64,000 nucleotides of DNA from Microbulbifer guangxiensis (lineage in GTDB: Bacteria > Pseudomonadota > Gammaproteobacteria > Pseudomonadales > Cellvibrionaceae), in the NCBI RefSeq assembly GCF_021729075.1, contig NZ_JAJSAQ010000004.1:248001-312000 (forward strand). Reading direction: 5' to 3'. The notes beneath the pieces were generated by a model. The model had not been told where the DNA came from. It did no database searches and saw nothing but the letters and a program-made list of their open reading frames with translations. Position 1 is the stretch's first letter. Each line of letters begins with the position of its first letter. Shown here piece by piece: positions 39,391 through 47,536 of this stretch. The position numbers and the translations under genes are program-made.

Positions 39391-40941
39391 ATGTACAAAC
39401 TGGAAATCAACCCCGGCCAGCTGGGCCTGGCAGAACTCCGCCGCGTGGCACGCGAGCCGGTGCAGCTTTCCCTGAAGAAAGATGCCTACCCGGCCATCGA
39501 AGCCTCGGCAAAAACCGTTGCCCAGGTACTGAGTGAAGGTCGCACCGTCTACGGCATCAATACCGGTTTCGGTCTGCTGGCCAATACCCGTATCGAGAAG
39601 AATGACCTGGAAAATCTGCAGCGCGCCATCGTCCTGTCCCATGCGGCAGGGACCGGTAATTTCATGGATGAGGCCACCGTGCGCCTGCTGATGGTGCTCA
39701 AGATCAACTCCCTCGCCCGGGGCTTTTCCGGCGTGCGCCCGCAGGTGATCGAAGCGCTGATGCAGCTTGTCAACGCGGAGGTATTCCCGGCAATTCCGGA
39801 AAAGGGCTCCGTCGGTGCCTCAGGCGACCTGGCACCGCTGGCGCACATGAGCGTGGTGCTGCTGGGCGAGGGCGAGGTATTCATCAACGGCGAGCGCAAG
39901 CCCGCCAGCGACGGCCTGAAAAAAGCGGGCCTCGAGCCAATCGTACTGGCCCCCAAGGAAGGCCTTGCGCTGCTCAACGGTACCCAGGCCTCCACTGCAT
40001 TTGCCCTGCTGGGGCTCTTTGCCGCCGAGGATCTGTTTGCCGGCGGCATTGTCACCGGCGCCCTGACCCTGGAGGCCGCCAAGGGCTCCCGGCGGCCGTT
40101 TGACGACCGCATCCACGCGGTGCGCGGCCAGAAAGCCCAGCGCGAAGTGGCGGCGAGTTTCCGCGACCTGCTGGGTGACAGCAGCCAGATCGGGGAGTCA
40201 CACCAGTTCTGCGAGAAGGTGCAGGACCCTTACTCCCTGCGCTGCCAGCCCCAGGTGATGGGTGCCTGCCTGCAGCAGATCCGCTTCGCCGCCGAGGTCC
40301 TGCTGGCAGAGGCCAACGGTGTATCCGACAACCCGCTGGTTTTTACCGACGAAGAAAACCCGGAGAATTCCGACATCATCTCCGGCGGCAACTTTCATGC
40401 GGAACCGGTCGCCATGGTGGCCGACAACCTGGCACTGGCAATCGCAGAGATCGGCTCACTGTCCGAACGGCGCATGGCGCTGCTGATCGACACCAACCTA
40501 TCCGGTCTGCCGCCCTTCCTGGTGGAAAACGGCGGGGTCAATTCCGGCTTCATGATCGCCCAGGTCACCTCCGCCGCGCTGGCGAGTGAGAACAAGTCCC
40601 TGGCACACCCGGCCAGCGTGGACTCGCTGCCCACCAGTGCCAACCAGGAGGACCATGTCTCCATGGCCACCTTTGCCGGCCGCCGCCTGCGCGACATGGC
40701 TGACAATACCAGCGGCATACTGGCGGTCGAGCTGCTAGCCGCCTGCCAGGGCCTGGATTTCCGAGCACCGCTGAAGACCACCGGAAAACTGGAGAAAGCA
40801 AAAGCAGAATTACGGAAACGGGTTTCCTTCTACGACAAGGACCGCTACTTCGCCCCGGATATCGAGCAGGCAAAGCAGCTGCTGGCCAGCGCGGTATATC
40901 GCGAACTTCTCACCACTGAACTTCTTCCTAGCGCTGACTGA
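39391..40941 (+). CDS. hutH: Histidine ammonia-lyase (histidase)
   Basis: First enzyme of histidine degradation, releasing ammonia to give urocanate. 516 residues from the ATG at 39391 ([20 protein letters not shown]); the frame is open upstream into repeat DNA. The MIO prosthetic group forms from Ala-Ser-Gly in [16 protein letters not shown]; other landmarks are [17 protein letters not shown] and the [15 protein letters not shown] segment. Last gene of hutC-U-H. No histidine transporter gene is in the locus. Confidence 0.97.
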   Translation: MYKLEINPGQLGLAELRRVAREPVQLSLKKDAYPAIEASAKTVAQVLSEGRTVYGINTGFGLLANTRIEKNDLENLQRAIVLSHAAGTGNFMDEATVRLLMVLKINSLARGFSGVRPQVIEALMQLVNAEVFPAIPEKGSVGASGDLAPLAHMSVVLLGEGEVFINGERKPASDGLKKAGLEPIVLAPKEGLALLNGTQASTAFALLGLFAAEDLFAGGIVTGALTLEAAKGSRRPFDDRIHAVRGQKAQREVAASFRDLLGDSSQIGESHQFCEKVQDPYSLRCQPQVMGACLQQIRFAAEVLLAEANGVSDNPLVFTDEENPENSDIISGGNFHAEPVAMVADNLALAIAEIGSLSERRMALLIDTNLSGLPPFLVENGGVNSGFMIAQVTSAALASENKSLAHPASVDSLPTSANQEDHVSMATFAGRRLRDMADNTSGILAVELLAACQGLDFRAPLKTTGKLEKAKAELRKRVSFYDKDRYFAPDIEQAKQLLASAVYRELLTTELLPSAD

Positions 40942-40949
40942 TATATCGC

Positions 40950-40985
40950 TTACCCCCACGCTGCAAACCACATGGGTGGGGGTAA
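40950..40985 (+). terminator. Hairpin after hutH
   Basis: Perfect 10-bp stem TTACCCCCAC / GTGGGGGTAA with a 16-base loop, just after the hutH stop. There is no T run, so it may stabilise the 3' end rather than terminate by itself. Confidence 0.5.
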
Positions 40986-41127
40986 CGCTCCCGCGACATT
41001 AAGCTTTGTCCCTGCAGTTGCAGTGCTCAAAGCGGTCCCATTCTCGGGACGAAAAAAATGAAAAGTGCGCCAAGACTGCTACGCTTTCAATAGACGCTGT
41101 ACCCGCCGAAGGGCGTGGAGGTCATTT

Positions 41128-41442
41128 ATGAAATCGTTGCCCCGCAGCCTGTGGGGGATAGCTTCCTCACTGGCCATTGCCGCTGCACTGGCATCATCGG
41201 GATGTGCCGAATCCGGCTATTCATCCAGTTCCCGTGACGGTTATTACCGTGTTGGCGGCCGCTACTATCACTGCCACCCGAGCGGTGTCTGCCATAACGT
41301 TCGTCACGCGAACTACTACTTTGTGGGCGGTGTTTACCGGCCGCGTCACGGCCACTACCACCACCGGCCCCCCCACCACCATCGACCACCCCATCAACAC
41401 GTCAGGCCGCGCCCACTACCGGCCCGACCCAGACCCCGTTGA
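41128..41442 (+). CDS. Small His/Tyr-rich lipoprotein, copy 1
   Basis: 104 residues from the ATG at 41128, which has GGAGG upstream. Lipoprotein signal with ALASSGC; mature part SGYSSSSRDGYYRVGGRYYH, then a histidine/proline-rich end (GHYHHRPPHHHRPPHQH) and an Arg/Pro tail. No family recognised. The composition suggests metal or surface binding at the outer membrane, which is inference. Located just before a second protein of the same design. Confidence 0.7.
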   Translation: MKSLPRSLWGIASSLAIAAALASSGCAESGYSSSSRDGYYRVGGRYYHCHPSGVCHNVRHANYYFVGGVYRPRHGHYHHRPPHHHRPPHQHVRPRPLPARPRPR

Positions 41443-41535
41443 GGTAGCGATACCTCGATACGAACCCTGGCGAGCGACACCCCGGTGCCGCAGGGAATGC
41501 CGTGATCCGAGGAGAGACCAACCGGAGACAACGTC

Positions 41536-41853
41536 ATGAACAGAACTCTCAAAACCGGGCTGATCGCTGTTACGGTCTGCACCGCACTGACCCTGGGCGC
41601 CTGCGCCTCGGACGGCTATTACTCGGGCGGGAGCTATTACTCCAGCTACCCCTATTACTATCCGTCCAGCAGCGTGCACCTGTACTACTCTTCGCCCCGC
41701 TACTATCGTTACCGGCACCATCCGCGGTATCGTCACTACTATCGCCACCACCACTACCGCGGTCACCGCCATTACCGTGGCCATCACCGGTATCATGGCC
41801 GTCCGCACTACAACCGCCCCCATCACGGTGGTGCGCACCGTCCGCGGCGCTGA
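41536..41853 (+). CDS. Small Tyr/His/Arg-rich lipoprotein, copy 2
   Basis: 105 residues. Signal peptide with lipobox LTLGAC, then SDGYYSGGSYYSSYPYYYP and a C-terminal half made almost entirely of His, Tyr, Arg and Gly in a loose repeat (HYRGHRHYRGHHRYHGRPHY). Shares its layout with the protein 94 bases upstream, so they probably arose by duplication or serve a joint role. Extreme composition rules out a folded enzyme. No homologous family known to me. Confidence 0.7.
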   Translation: MNRTLKTGLIAVTVCTALTLGACASDGYYSGGSYYSSYPYYYPSSSVHLYYSSPRYYRYRHHPRYRHYYRHHHYRGHRHYRGHHRYHGRPHYNRPHHGGAHRPRR

Positions 41854-41877
41854 TGCCTCGGGGTGAGCTCACAGCTT

Positions 41878-41921
41878 CATACCTTGGTCATACAGACCAC
41901 GCCCCCCACCGCTGCTACGAT
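41878..41921 (+). promoter_or_regulatory. Predicted activator box and -10 element before the bdhA-like gene (box A)
   Basis: CATACCTTGGTC at 41878-41889, with near-dyad ACC-TT-GGT. A -10-like hexamer TACGAT starts at 41916, exactly 31.5 bp from the dyad centre. The same geometry recurs at 47343-47388 and 53369-53412. Confidence 0.6.
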
Positions 41922-41995
41922 TTTGAAAAAATGAGCAGGAAGGCTCCGTGCCACAGGCGCGGGGTCTTTGATGAAAGCAGCCGCGGGGGGTGCAA

Positions 41996-42784
41996 GTGCA
42001 GCGCAATTCAGATCAACCCATCCTGGTAACCGGATCCACAAGCGGTATCGGTCTTGCCATTGCCCGGCGCATGGCCGAGGCCGGATATCCAGTCATGCTG
42101 CACGGCCTCGCCACGGCGAGCGAAGGTGCGGCGCTCATCGAAGAGTTCCAGCAGCGCTACGGGATTTTCTGTGGTTTCAGCAGTGCCGATATCAGCAGCG
42201 ATGAGGGCTGTGCCCAGCTGGTAGCCGATAGCCGCGAGGCATTGGGGCACCCGGCCGCACTGGTCAACAATGCCGGCGTGCAGTTCACTGCCCCGGCCCA
42301 TGAATTCCCCAGCGAGCAGTGGCAGCGTATCCTGTCCATCAACCTGAGTTCCGCGTTCTACCTGAGCAAGGAGCTGCTGCCGAACATGCGCGAGAGCGGC
42401 TGGGGCAGGATCATCAATATTTCTTCCGTGCACGGCCTGGTGGCTTCAGAACACAAGGCTGCCTACTGTGCCGCCAAGCACGGCCTGATCGGCCTGACCA
42501 AGGTACTGGCACTGGAAAATGCCGACTACGGTGTCACCGTCAATGCCATCTGTCCCGGCTGGGTGGAGACACCGCTGATCCAGCCACAGATCGAGCGCAT
42601 CGCACAGGAAGAATCCATCGACCTGGAACAGGCCCAGAAACGCCTGATCGGGGCCAAGCAGCCAATCGCGAAAGCGACCAAGCCCGATGCCATCGGTTCA
42701 CTGGTGCATTACCTGTGTGGTGAGCATGCGACCACCATTACCGGCGCCTCCCTGCCGGTAGACGGAGGCTGGAGCGCGCAGTAG
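41996..42784 (+). CDS. bdhA: 3-Hydroxybutyrate dehydrogenase-like short-chain dehydrogenase
   Basis: SDR of 262 residues, closest in pattern to D-beta-hydroxybutyrate dehydrogenase, which oxidises 3-hydroxybutyrate to acetoacetate with NAD. Cofactor motif PILVTGSTSGIGLAIARRMA, NNAGVQ, catalytic Ser in NISSVHGLVAS, YCAAKHG with Tyr and Lys, and NAICPGWVETPLIQPQIE typical of BdhA. GTG at 41996 fits the GGGGGG ribosome site best; a GTG two codons earlier is possible. Preceded by box A and followed closely by the response regulator gene, so both probably share that promoter. Another short hydroxyacid could be the true substrate. Confidence 0.82.
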   Translation: MQRNSDQPILVTGSTSGIGLAIARRMAEAGYPVMLHGLATASEGAALIEEFQQRYGIFCGFSSADISSDEGCAQLVADSREALGHPAALVNNAGVQFTAPAHEFPSEQWQRILSINLSSAFYLSKELLPNMRESGWGRIINISSVHGLVASEHKAAYCAAKHGLIGLTKVLALENADYGVTVNAICPGWVETPLIQPQIERIAQEESIDLEQAQKRLIGAKQPIAKATKPDAIGSLVHYLCGEHATTITGASLPVDGGWSAQ

Positions 42785-42836
42785 CATGAGCGGATGCCGG
42801 CACAGTCGGCATCCATTCATCACCCAGAAGCGCGCT

Positions 42837-43457
42837 GTGAACTACAAACTGCTGATTGCCGACGACCATCCTCTCTACCGCGAGGCGCTCGCCACTACGG
42901 TGAGTGCCAAGCTGCCGGATTGCGATCTCCTGCAGAGTGAAGACCTCGCCTCCACCCTTTCCCGACTCGATGAGCATGAAATCGACCTGCTGCTACTGGA
43001 CCTGAATATGCCCGGCAGCGAGGGCTTCAACGGGCTGGCACAGATTCGCAACGGTTTCCCGATGGTGCCGGTGGTGGTGGTCTCCGGTAGCGACAAGAAC
43101 AGCGTGATCCGCCAGGCCGCCGGCTTCGGCGCCAGCGGATTTCTCTCCAAGACCGCCCGCCCGGAAGAAATCATCGACTGCATCCAGCGCGTCCTCGACG
43201 GCGAGGAATATTTCAGCGCGGAGGCGCTGGAGGAAGAGGCAGGGAGTGAGCTGGCCGATCGCCTGTCACGGCTGACGCCGCAGCAACTGCGCATCTTCCA
43301 GATGATTGCCCAGGGCCTGCTGAACAAGCAGATCGCTTTCGAGCTGGACATCACCGAGCCCACGGTCAAGAGTCATGTCACCGCGATCCTGCGCAAGCTG
43401 GAGCTCCGTGACCGCAAGCAGCTGATCCGCGAGGCCCAGGTGCTGACCCAGCTTTGA
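42837..43457 (+). CDS. LuxR/NarL-family response regulator (CrbR/ErdR-like)
   Basis: 206-residue transcription regulator. Receiver domain begins at once from the GTG at 42837 (NYKLLIADDHPLYREALATT), phospho-accepting Asp in LLLLDLNMPGSEG, Thr/Ser and Lys conserved (VVVVSGSDKN, GFLSKTARPEEII). HTH of the LuxR type: LSRLTPQQLRIFQMIAQGLL, NKQIAFELDITEPTVKSHVT. An ATG 17 codons upstream is in frame but would add a tail before the receiver. Such regulators pair with SSS-domain hybrid kinases, and one is encoded 6 kb away. It is the best candidate to bind the repeated box. Confidence 0.85.
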   Translation: MNYKLLIADDHPLYREALATTVSAKLPDCDLLQSEDLASTLSRLDEHEIDLLLLDLNMPGSEGFNGLAQIRNGFPMVPVVVVSGSDKNSVIRQAAGFGASGFLSKTARPEEIIDCIQRVLDGEEYFSAEALEEEAGSELADRLSRLTPQQLRIFQMIAQGLLNKQIAFELDITEPTVKSHVTAILRKLELRDRKQLIREAQVLTQL

Positions 43458-43464
43458 AGTGACG

Positions 43465-43502
43465 GTAAGCCTGTGCGGATATTAATATCCGCACAGGCTT
43501 AC
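43465..43502. terminator. 38-bp perfect palindrome between convergent genes
   Basis: 19-bp arms with no spacer; each arm begins GTAAGCCTGTGCGG. It stands 7 bases after the regulator stop and 25 before the stop of the opposing hotdog gene, so a two-way terminator is most likely, though no T run follows. Confidence 0.6.
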
Positions 43503-43527
43503 TGCTGAAGTACCCTAGACCCGCCTT

Positions 43528-43908
43528 TCAGCACTGGAACAGCACCAGTGCATCTCCCTCACAGATCAGCCGTCCACCTTCACCGGTGCAGCGGGTTTCC
43601 AGGTTGACCAGCGCCTTATCATCGCGCAGGCGGGTGACGGTGACCGTCGCGGTGAGAGGCTCGTCTACCCTTGCGGGAGCATGGAATTGCATGTGCTGCT
43701 TCAGGTAGTTGGTGCCGTGTCCGGGTAACTCCTCACCCAGCAGGTAGGAAAACAGCCCGGCGATCAGGGGTTCAGGCACTTCCGGCCAGTCGCCCTCGAT
43801 ATGCGCCAGCTGGCACCACTCCCGCAGGGCCTGCCGGTCAAAACTGCGTGTCACGGACGCACGGTCGTCGAGGCGCAGGGCATCGAAACGGGGCAGGTTC
43901 TTGTTCAT
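43528..43908 (-). CDS. Single-hotdog MaoC-like protein lacking the hydratase dyad
   Basis: 126 residues of hotdog fold. The usual MaoC catalytic segment (Asp, Asn-Pro, His) is replaced by WCQLAHIEGDWPEVPEPLIA, while the hotdog core HGTNYLKQHMQFHAPARVDE and TRLRDDKALVNLETRC is kept. It overlaps the next upstream gene by four bases (ATGA), so the two are made together, suggesting a heteromer in which this subunit supplies structure or substrate binding. Last gene of the TetR-crotonase-ligase-MaoC operon. Confidence 0.78.
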   Translation of the reverse strand: MNKNLPRFDALRLDDRASVTRSFDRQALREWCQLAHIEGDWPEVPEPLIAGLFSYLLGEELPGHGTNYLKQHMQFHAPARVDEPLTATVTVTRLRDDKALVNLETRCTGEGGRLICEGDALVLFQC

Positions 43909-44324
43909 CGCGGCAACTCCTCAGCAAGCGCTACACAACAGCGGCCATCCAGGCACAACCGCTCCTGCTGGGTAATCTGTGTCACCAGTTCCACGCGACC
44001 CGACTGTCCCGCCTCGACCAGAAGGGTGACCGTGATCGGCTGATCGGTATAGGTGGGCGCCGGGAACTTGAGGTCCTGGCTTTGCAGCCTTGCGCCCGGA
44101 TAATACGCCTCGATCATGCCCCGCAGCACGGTAAACAACAGCATGCCGTGGGAGACAGTGGCTCCGAAGCGGGTACCTGCAGCGTATTCCGGATCCACAT
44201 GGATGGGGTTGTGGTCCCCGCTCAGGCGGGCAAAGCGGTTGAAGTCTTCCTGGGTCAGGACAAACTCCCGCTGCATTTTTTGCAGGGTCTGCCCCGGCTG
44301 CGCCTCAGTTTCTGGCTGCGTCAT
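43905..44324 (-). CDS. MaoC-like enoyl-CoA hydratase, catalytic subunit
   Basis: 139-residue single-hotdog hydratase adding water to a trans-2-enoyl-CoA, giving the (R)-3-hydroxyacyl-CoA. Active-site Asp and His lie in FARLSGDHNPIHVDPEYAAG; TVSHGMLLFTVLRGM follows as in PhaJ-type enzymes. Overlaps the ligase gene by 20 bases and the partner hotdog gene by 4. Paired single-hotdog MaoC subunits recall the ChsH1-ChsH2 arrangement of steroid side-chain degradation, where bulky acyl-CoAs need the enlarged pocket; that comparison is inference. Confidence 0.85.
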   Translation of the reverse strand: MTQPETEAQPGQTLQKMQREFVLTQEDFNRFARLSGDHNPIHVDPEYAAGTRFGATVSHGMLLFTVLRGMIEAYYPGARLQSQDLKFPAPTYTDQPITVTLLVEAGQSGRVELVTQITQQERLCLDGRCCVALAEELPR

Positions 44325-45831
44325 CGCGTAACTCCTGTTTGATCACTTTGCCCAGGGCATTGCGTGGCAGGGCGGCCAGCACCTGGAATGCCTTGGGCAC
44401 CTTGTAGCCTGCCAGGCGCGCCCGGCAGAACGCCCGAAGCTCATCTTCTTCCGGTGCGGGCACACCGGGTTTCAGGCCGAAGTAAGCCTTGCCGACTTCA
44501 CCCCAGCGCTCGTCGGGCATGCCGACTACTGCGACCTCGGCAATGGCTGGGTGCTGTTCCAGCACCTGCTCTACCTCGGCCGGATAAACATTCTCACCGC
44601 CAGAGATGTACATGTCCTTCCAGCGGTCGACGATGTAGTAGCAGCCATCCTCGTCACAGCGGGCCACGTCACCGCTGTGCAGCCAGCCATCGACCCGGAT
44701 CGCTTCCGCAGTGGCATCCGGTCGGTTCCAGTAACCGGGCGTGACATTCGGGCCGCGGATCAGCAACTCGCCCGGTTCGCCATCGGCAACATCGTTTCCA
44801 TTGCGGTCGACGATGCGCACCTCGGTGAGCAACTGCGGGCGACCCACGGAGCCAACCTTGTCGAGCACCAGCTCCTCATCGAGCAGAAATACCGTAGGAC
44901 CGGTTTCTGTCATGCCCATACCGGTGCGGATGCGAATGCCCGCATCGGCATAGCGTTTTGCAACGGGCAGCGACAACGGCGCACCGCCACAGCCCCAGGA
45001 GCGCACGCGCTTGAGCCTCTCGCCGTCGAATTCAGGGTGATCCAGTAGCGCCTGGTACACGGCCGGTACACCGAAAAAGATGGTTGCCCGGTCCTGTAGC
45101 ACCTGCAGGGCCTGGTCCGGATTGAAGCTGCGCGATACCAGCACGCAGCCACCCACCAGCAACACCGCAGACGAATACAGGTTGATGCCCGCGGTATGGA
45201 ACAGGGGAAGCACGTTCAACAGCACATCATCGCTGGTCAGGTTGACTGCGAGGCCGACGTTCAGGTGATTCGCCAGCATCATGCGGAACGTCTGGATGAC
45301 CCCCTTCGGGCGTCCGGTGGTGCCAGAGGTGTAAAGCAGGTACCAGGGCGTGTCCGGGCTCTTTTCTGCGTGCGGCCTGAGGTCCGGCGTGCTGGCGGCA
45401 AGATCCTGGTGGTAATCGCGCTGCCCCGCAGCGGCACCGTCGAGGGCCACCAGGGTCATTGTGTCCCAGCGGTTGCCCAGACGGGCCGCCACCTCGGCGA
45501 ATTCGCCACCGAAGATCAACGCACGGGGATCACAGTCATCCAGCAACACTTCCAGCTCCGGCTCCGCCAAGCGCCAGTTAAGCGGCACCAGGATCAGACC
45601 GGCCTTGGCACAGCCGAACAGCATGGCGAAAAATTCCGCGCGGCTGTGGCCAAGGTAGGCGAGCCGGTCGCCATCCTGCAGGCCCCAGTGCTCGCGCGCG
45701 GCTGCCGCCAGGCGTGACGCGCGCTCGTTCAGTTGGCGGTAGTCATAGCATTCACCGCTGTCGAGGTCCTCGAGTGCCGGCAGATCCGGCGTTACCCGCG
45801 CGCGCTGCGCGAGCAGGTCGAACATTTCCAT
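44305..45831 (-). CDS. AMP-dependent acyl-CoA ligase
   Basis: 508-residue adenylate-forming enzyme that activates a carboxylic acid with ATP and CoA. Phosphate loop YLLYTSGTTGRPKGVIQT, adenine region GMGMTETGPTVFLLDEE, hinge GWLHSGDVARCDEDGCYYIV, and the C-terminal catalytic lysine in PRNALGKVIKQELRDD. The acid is not identifiable; overall pattern fits medium-chain, aromatic or terpenoid acid ligases. Its stop overlaps the MaoC start and the crotonase gene lies 60 bases upstream. Confidence 0.92.
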   Translation of the reverse strand: MEMFDLLAQRARVTPDLPALEDLDSGECYDYRQLNERASRLAAAAREHWGLQDGDRLAYLGHSRAEFFAMLFGCAKAGLILVPLNWRLAEPELEVLLDDCDPRALIFGGEFAEVAARLGNRWDTMTLVALDGAAAGQRDYHQDLAASTPDLRPHAEKSPDTPWYLLYTSGTTGRPKGVIQTFRMMLANHLNVGLAVNLTSDDVLLNVLPLFHTAGINLYSSAVLLVGGCVLVSRSFNPDQALQVLQDRATIFFGVPAVYQALLDHPEFDGERLKRVRSWGCGGAPLSLPVAKRYADAGIRIRTGMGMTETGPTVFLLDEELVLDKVGSVGRPQLLTEVRIVDRNGNDVADGEPGELLIRGPNVTPGYWNRPDATAEAIRVDGWLHSGDVARCDEDGCYYIVDRWKDMYISGGENVYPAEVEQVLEQHPAIAEVAVVGMPDERWGEVGKAYFGLKPGVPAPEEDELRAFCRARLAGYKVPKAFQVLAALPRNALGKVIKQELRDDAARN

Positions 45832-45892
45832 GGGAGTCTCCGTTATTGTTATCTACCCGGGGATCGTGGCCACCACGGCAACCGGGCAATGA

Positions 45893-46663
45893 TTACTGTT
45901 TAGCGCGACCGAGAAAGGCTGCCATGCCACGGTCTGCTTCCTCACTGTCGATCAATTCCAGAAAGTGTCGCCGTTCGACCTCCAGCGCCGCGGCCACCCG
46001 ATTCACATCGGGACGCGTCAGGGCCAGCGTGTTGCGGACGCTGACGCGCTTTGCGTCACGCACCTGACGCGCCAGTCTGACGGCCCTGGCCGACACATCG
46101 CCGTCCTCCTCCAGGTACTGAACCAATCCCAGTTGCAGGGCTTCCACGGCCTCGATATGGCGATTGGTAAGCTGCACATCCAGCGCGCGACCGCGACCGA
46201 TGCGCTCCGGCATCAGCGCCGTCCAGCCACCATCCGGACTGAAACCAACGGCGGTGTACCAGGGGGCGAAATGGGTGTTGGGGCCGGCCACAGCAATGTC
46301 ACAGGCCAGTACCAGCCCGACCGATCCACCGGTAACCATGCCGTGTACCGCTGCCACGGTCGCGACTGGCAGGCGCAGCAGGTCGAGCATCGCCTCGTTG
46401 AGCGCGCCCACAAGCCGCGTGGCGTAGGCGCGCCGCTCTCCCCGGGCCACCTCGTAAAAAGCAGCGACATCACCACCACTGGAAAAGGAGCGACCCTCCG
46501 CGCGGAGCACCAGCGCCGCCGGATTGTCCTGCCGGCAACGGGCCAGTGCCTCGCGCAGCTCATCCAGCAGCGGCTGCACCAGGGCATTGTGGCGCTCGGG
46601 ACGATTGAGCGTGATGGTGGCTATCCCATCCTCCAGCTCATAGAGCACGTTTGCGGTCTTCAC
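45893..46663 (-). CDS. Enoyl-CoA hydratase/isomerase-family protein, isomerase-like
   Basis: 256-residue crotonase. Oxyanion segments LVLRAEGRSFSSGGDVAAF and VHGMVTGGSVGLVLACDIAV are in place, but neither of the two glutamates of true hydratases is present: the first position is Gly (GGSVGL) and the second Trp (FAPWYTAVG). Instead an Asp occurs in GFSPDGGWTALMPERIG, as in PaaG-type isomerases. I therefore favour a double-bond isomerase or other reaction over hydration. It overlaps the tetR stop-start by four bases. Confidence 0.85.
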   Translation of the reverse strand: MKTANVLYELEDGIATITLNRPERHNALVQPLLDELREALARCRQDNPAALVLRAEGRSFSSGGDVAAFYEVARGERRAYATRLVGALNEAMLDLLRLPVATVAAVHGMVTGGSVGLVLACDIAVAGPNTHFAPWYTAVGFSPDGGWTALMPERIGRGRALDVQLTNRHIEAVEALQLGLVQYLEEDGDVSARAVRLARQVRDAKRVSVRNTLALTRPDVNRVAAALEVERRHFLELIDSEEADRGMAAFLGRAKQ

Positions 46664-47304
46664 CGGTTTTCCCTGCCGCCGCCAGAGGCCAGTCCATTGC
46701 GCAACAGGTCGGAAACCGTCGCCACGATCTCATCAAAGCGGGCTTCCTTTTCCCACAGGGCATAACGAAGACCGAGGAAGTTCGAAATCCCCATCAGGGC
46801 CCAGACCCGCACCTCATCGTTACCCGGGCGGATTTCGCCCCTGTCCGTGGCCCCGGCCAGCATCCGGATATAACGTTCGCCAAAAGACTCGTAGTAATGG
46901 CGGTAAATGGACTCATCGACAAACTGCGCTTCCTGCAGCACGCGATACAGTGCGGGGTTGTCGCACAGATACTGGAGGAAAGCGCGCAAACCCAGCTCCT
47001 CTGCCTCCAGCCGATCCCGTGCACCGGCAGTTTCCTGCTCGAGGTGCGCGCGCAAGCGGCGCCCCATCTCCTGCACCAGTTCGCGCAGGGTCTCCTCCTT
47101 GCTGGCGAAGTAGGTGTAAAAGGTCCCGGAAGCGACACCGGCAGCCCGGGTGATGTCGGCTATGCCCGCGCGGTGATAACCAAGTGTGCCGAACGTCTCC
47201 TCCGCCGCCTTGAGAATACGGGCGCGGGTCCGCTCGCCACGGGCGGTCTTGGGCACACCAGGGCCGCTACCGGCGACTGCGGGAATGGAGACGGCATCCG
47301 TCAT
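46660..47304 (-). CDS. TetR/AcrR-family repressor
   Basis: 214 residues. N-terminal helix-turn-helix ARILKAAEETFGTLGYHRAG, then IADITRAAGVASGTFYTYFA with the family's Y-F-x-S/K recognition end. The C-terminal half is all-helical ligand-binding. First gene of the operon that continues into crotonase, ligase and the two MaoC proteins. A perfect 7-bp inverted repeat lies 50 bases upstream between the activator box and the -10 element, the expected place for autorepression; an acyl-CoA is the likely inducer. Confidence 0.9.
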   Translation of the reverse strand: MTDAVSIPAVAGSGPGVPKTARGERTRARILKAAEETFGTLGYHRAGIADITRAAGVASGTFYTYFASKEETLRELVQEMGRRLRAHLEQETAGARDRLEAEELGLRAFLQYLCDNPALYRVLQEAQFVDESIYRHYYESFGERYIRMLAGATDRGEIRPGNDEVRVWALMGISNFLGLRYALWEKEARFDEIVATVSDLLRNGLASGGGRENR

Positions 47305-47342
47305 GGTGCTCTGCTCTCTTTATGAAACCTGAATCAGTATTC

Positions 47343-47388
47343 ATGTTACGGAAAGTTTCAGTCGCTGAAACTCATACCTTGGTCATAG
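47343..47388 (-). promoter_or_regulatory. Promoter of the tetR-crotonase-ligase-MaoC operon: TetR operator inside an activator box/-10 pair (box B)
   Basis: Core ACCTTGGT at 47376-47383 (reverse facing), -10-like TAACAT on the minus strand at 47348-47343, again 31.5 bp from the box centre. Between them a perfect dyad GTTTCAG-TCG-CTGAAAC (47355-47371) covers where the -35 would lie. Confidence 0.65.
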
Positions 47389-47494
47389 CCCGCCGAGACC
47401 TGAAGCGCGACCAGAAGCCCTGGAGTGAAGAACCGGCGGCGAGAAAGAGGGGGCGAAGGAGGGAGAACAGGGAGAGAGAAAGGGAGCTACAGAA

Positions 47495-47522
47495 GCCACC
47501 GGCGATGGGTGTCGCCGGTGGC
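47495..47522 (-). terminator. Terminator of the MFS-esterase operon
   Basis: Minus strand: perfect 11-bp stem GCCACCGGCGA / TCGCCGGTGGC with a 6-base loop, then a long pyrimidine tract, about 15 bases after the esterase stop. Confidence 0.7.
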
Positions 47523-47536
47523 AAAACGGCCGACAA

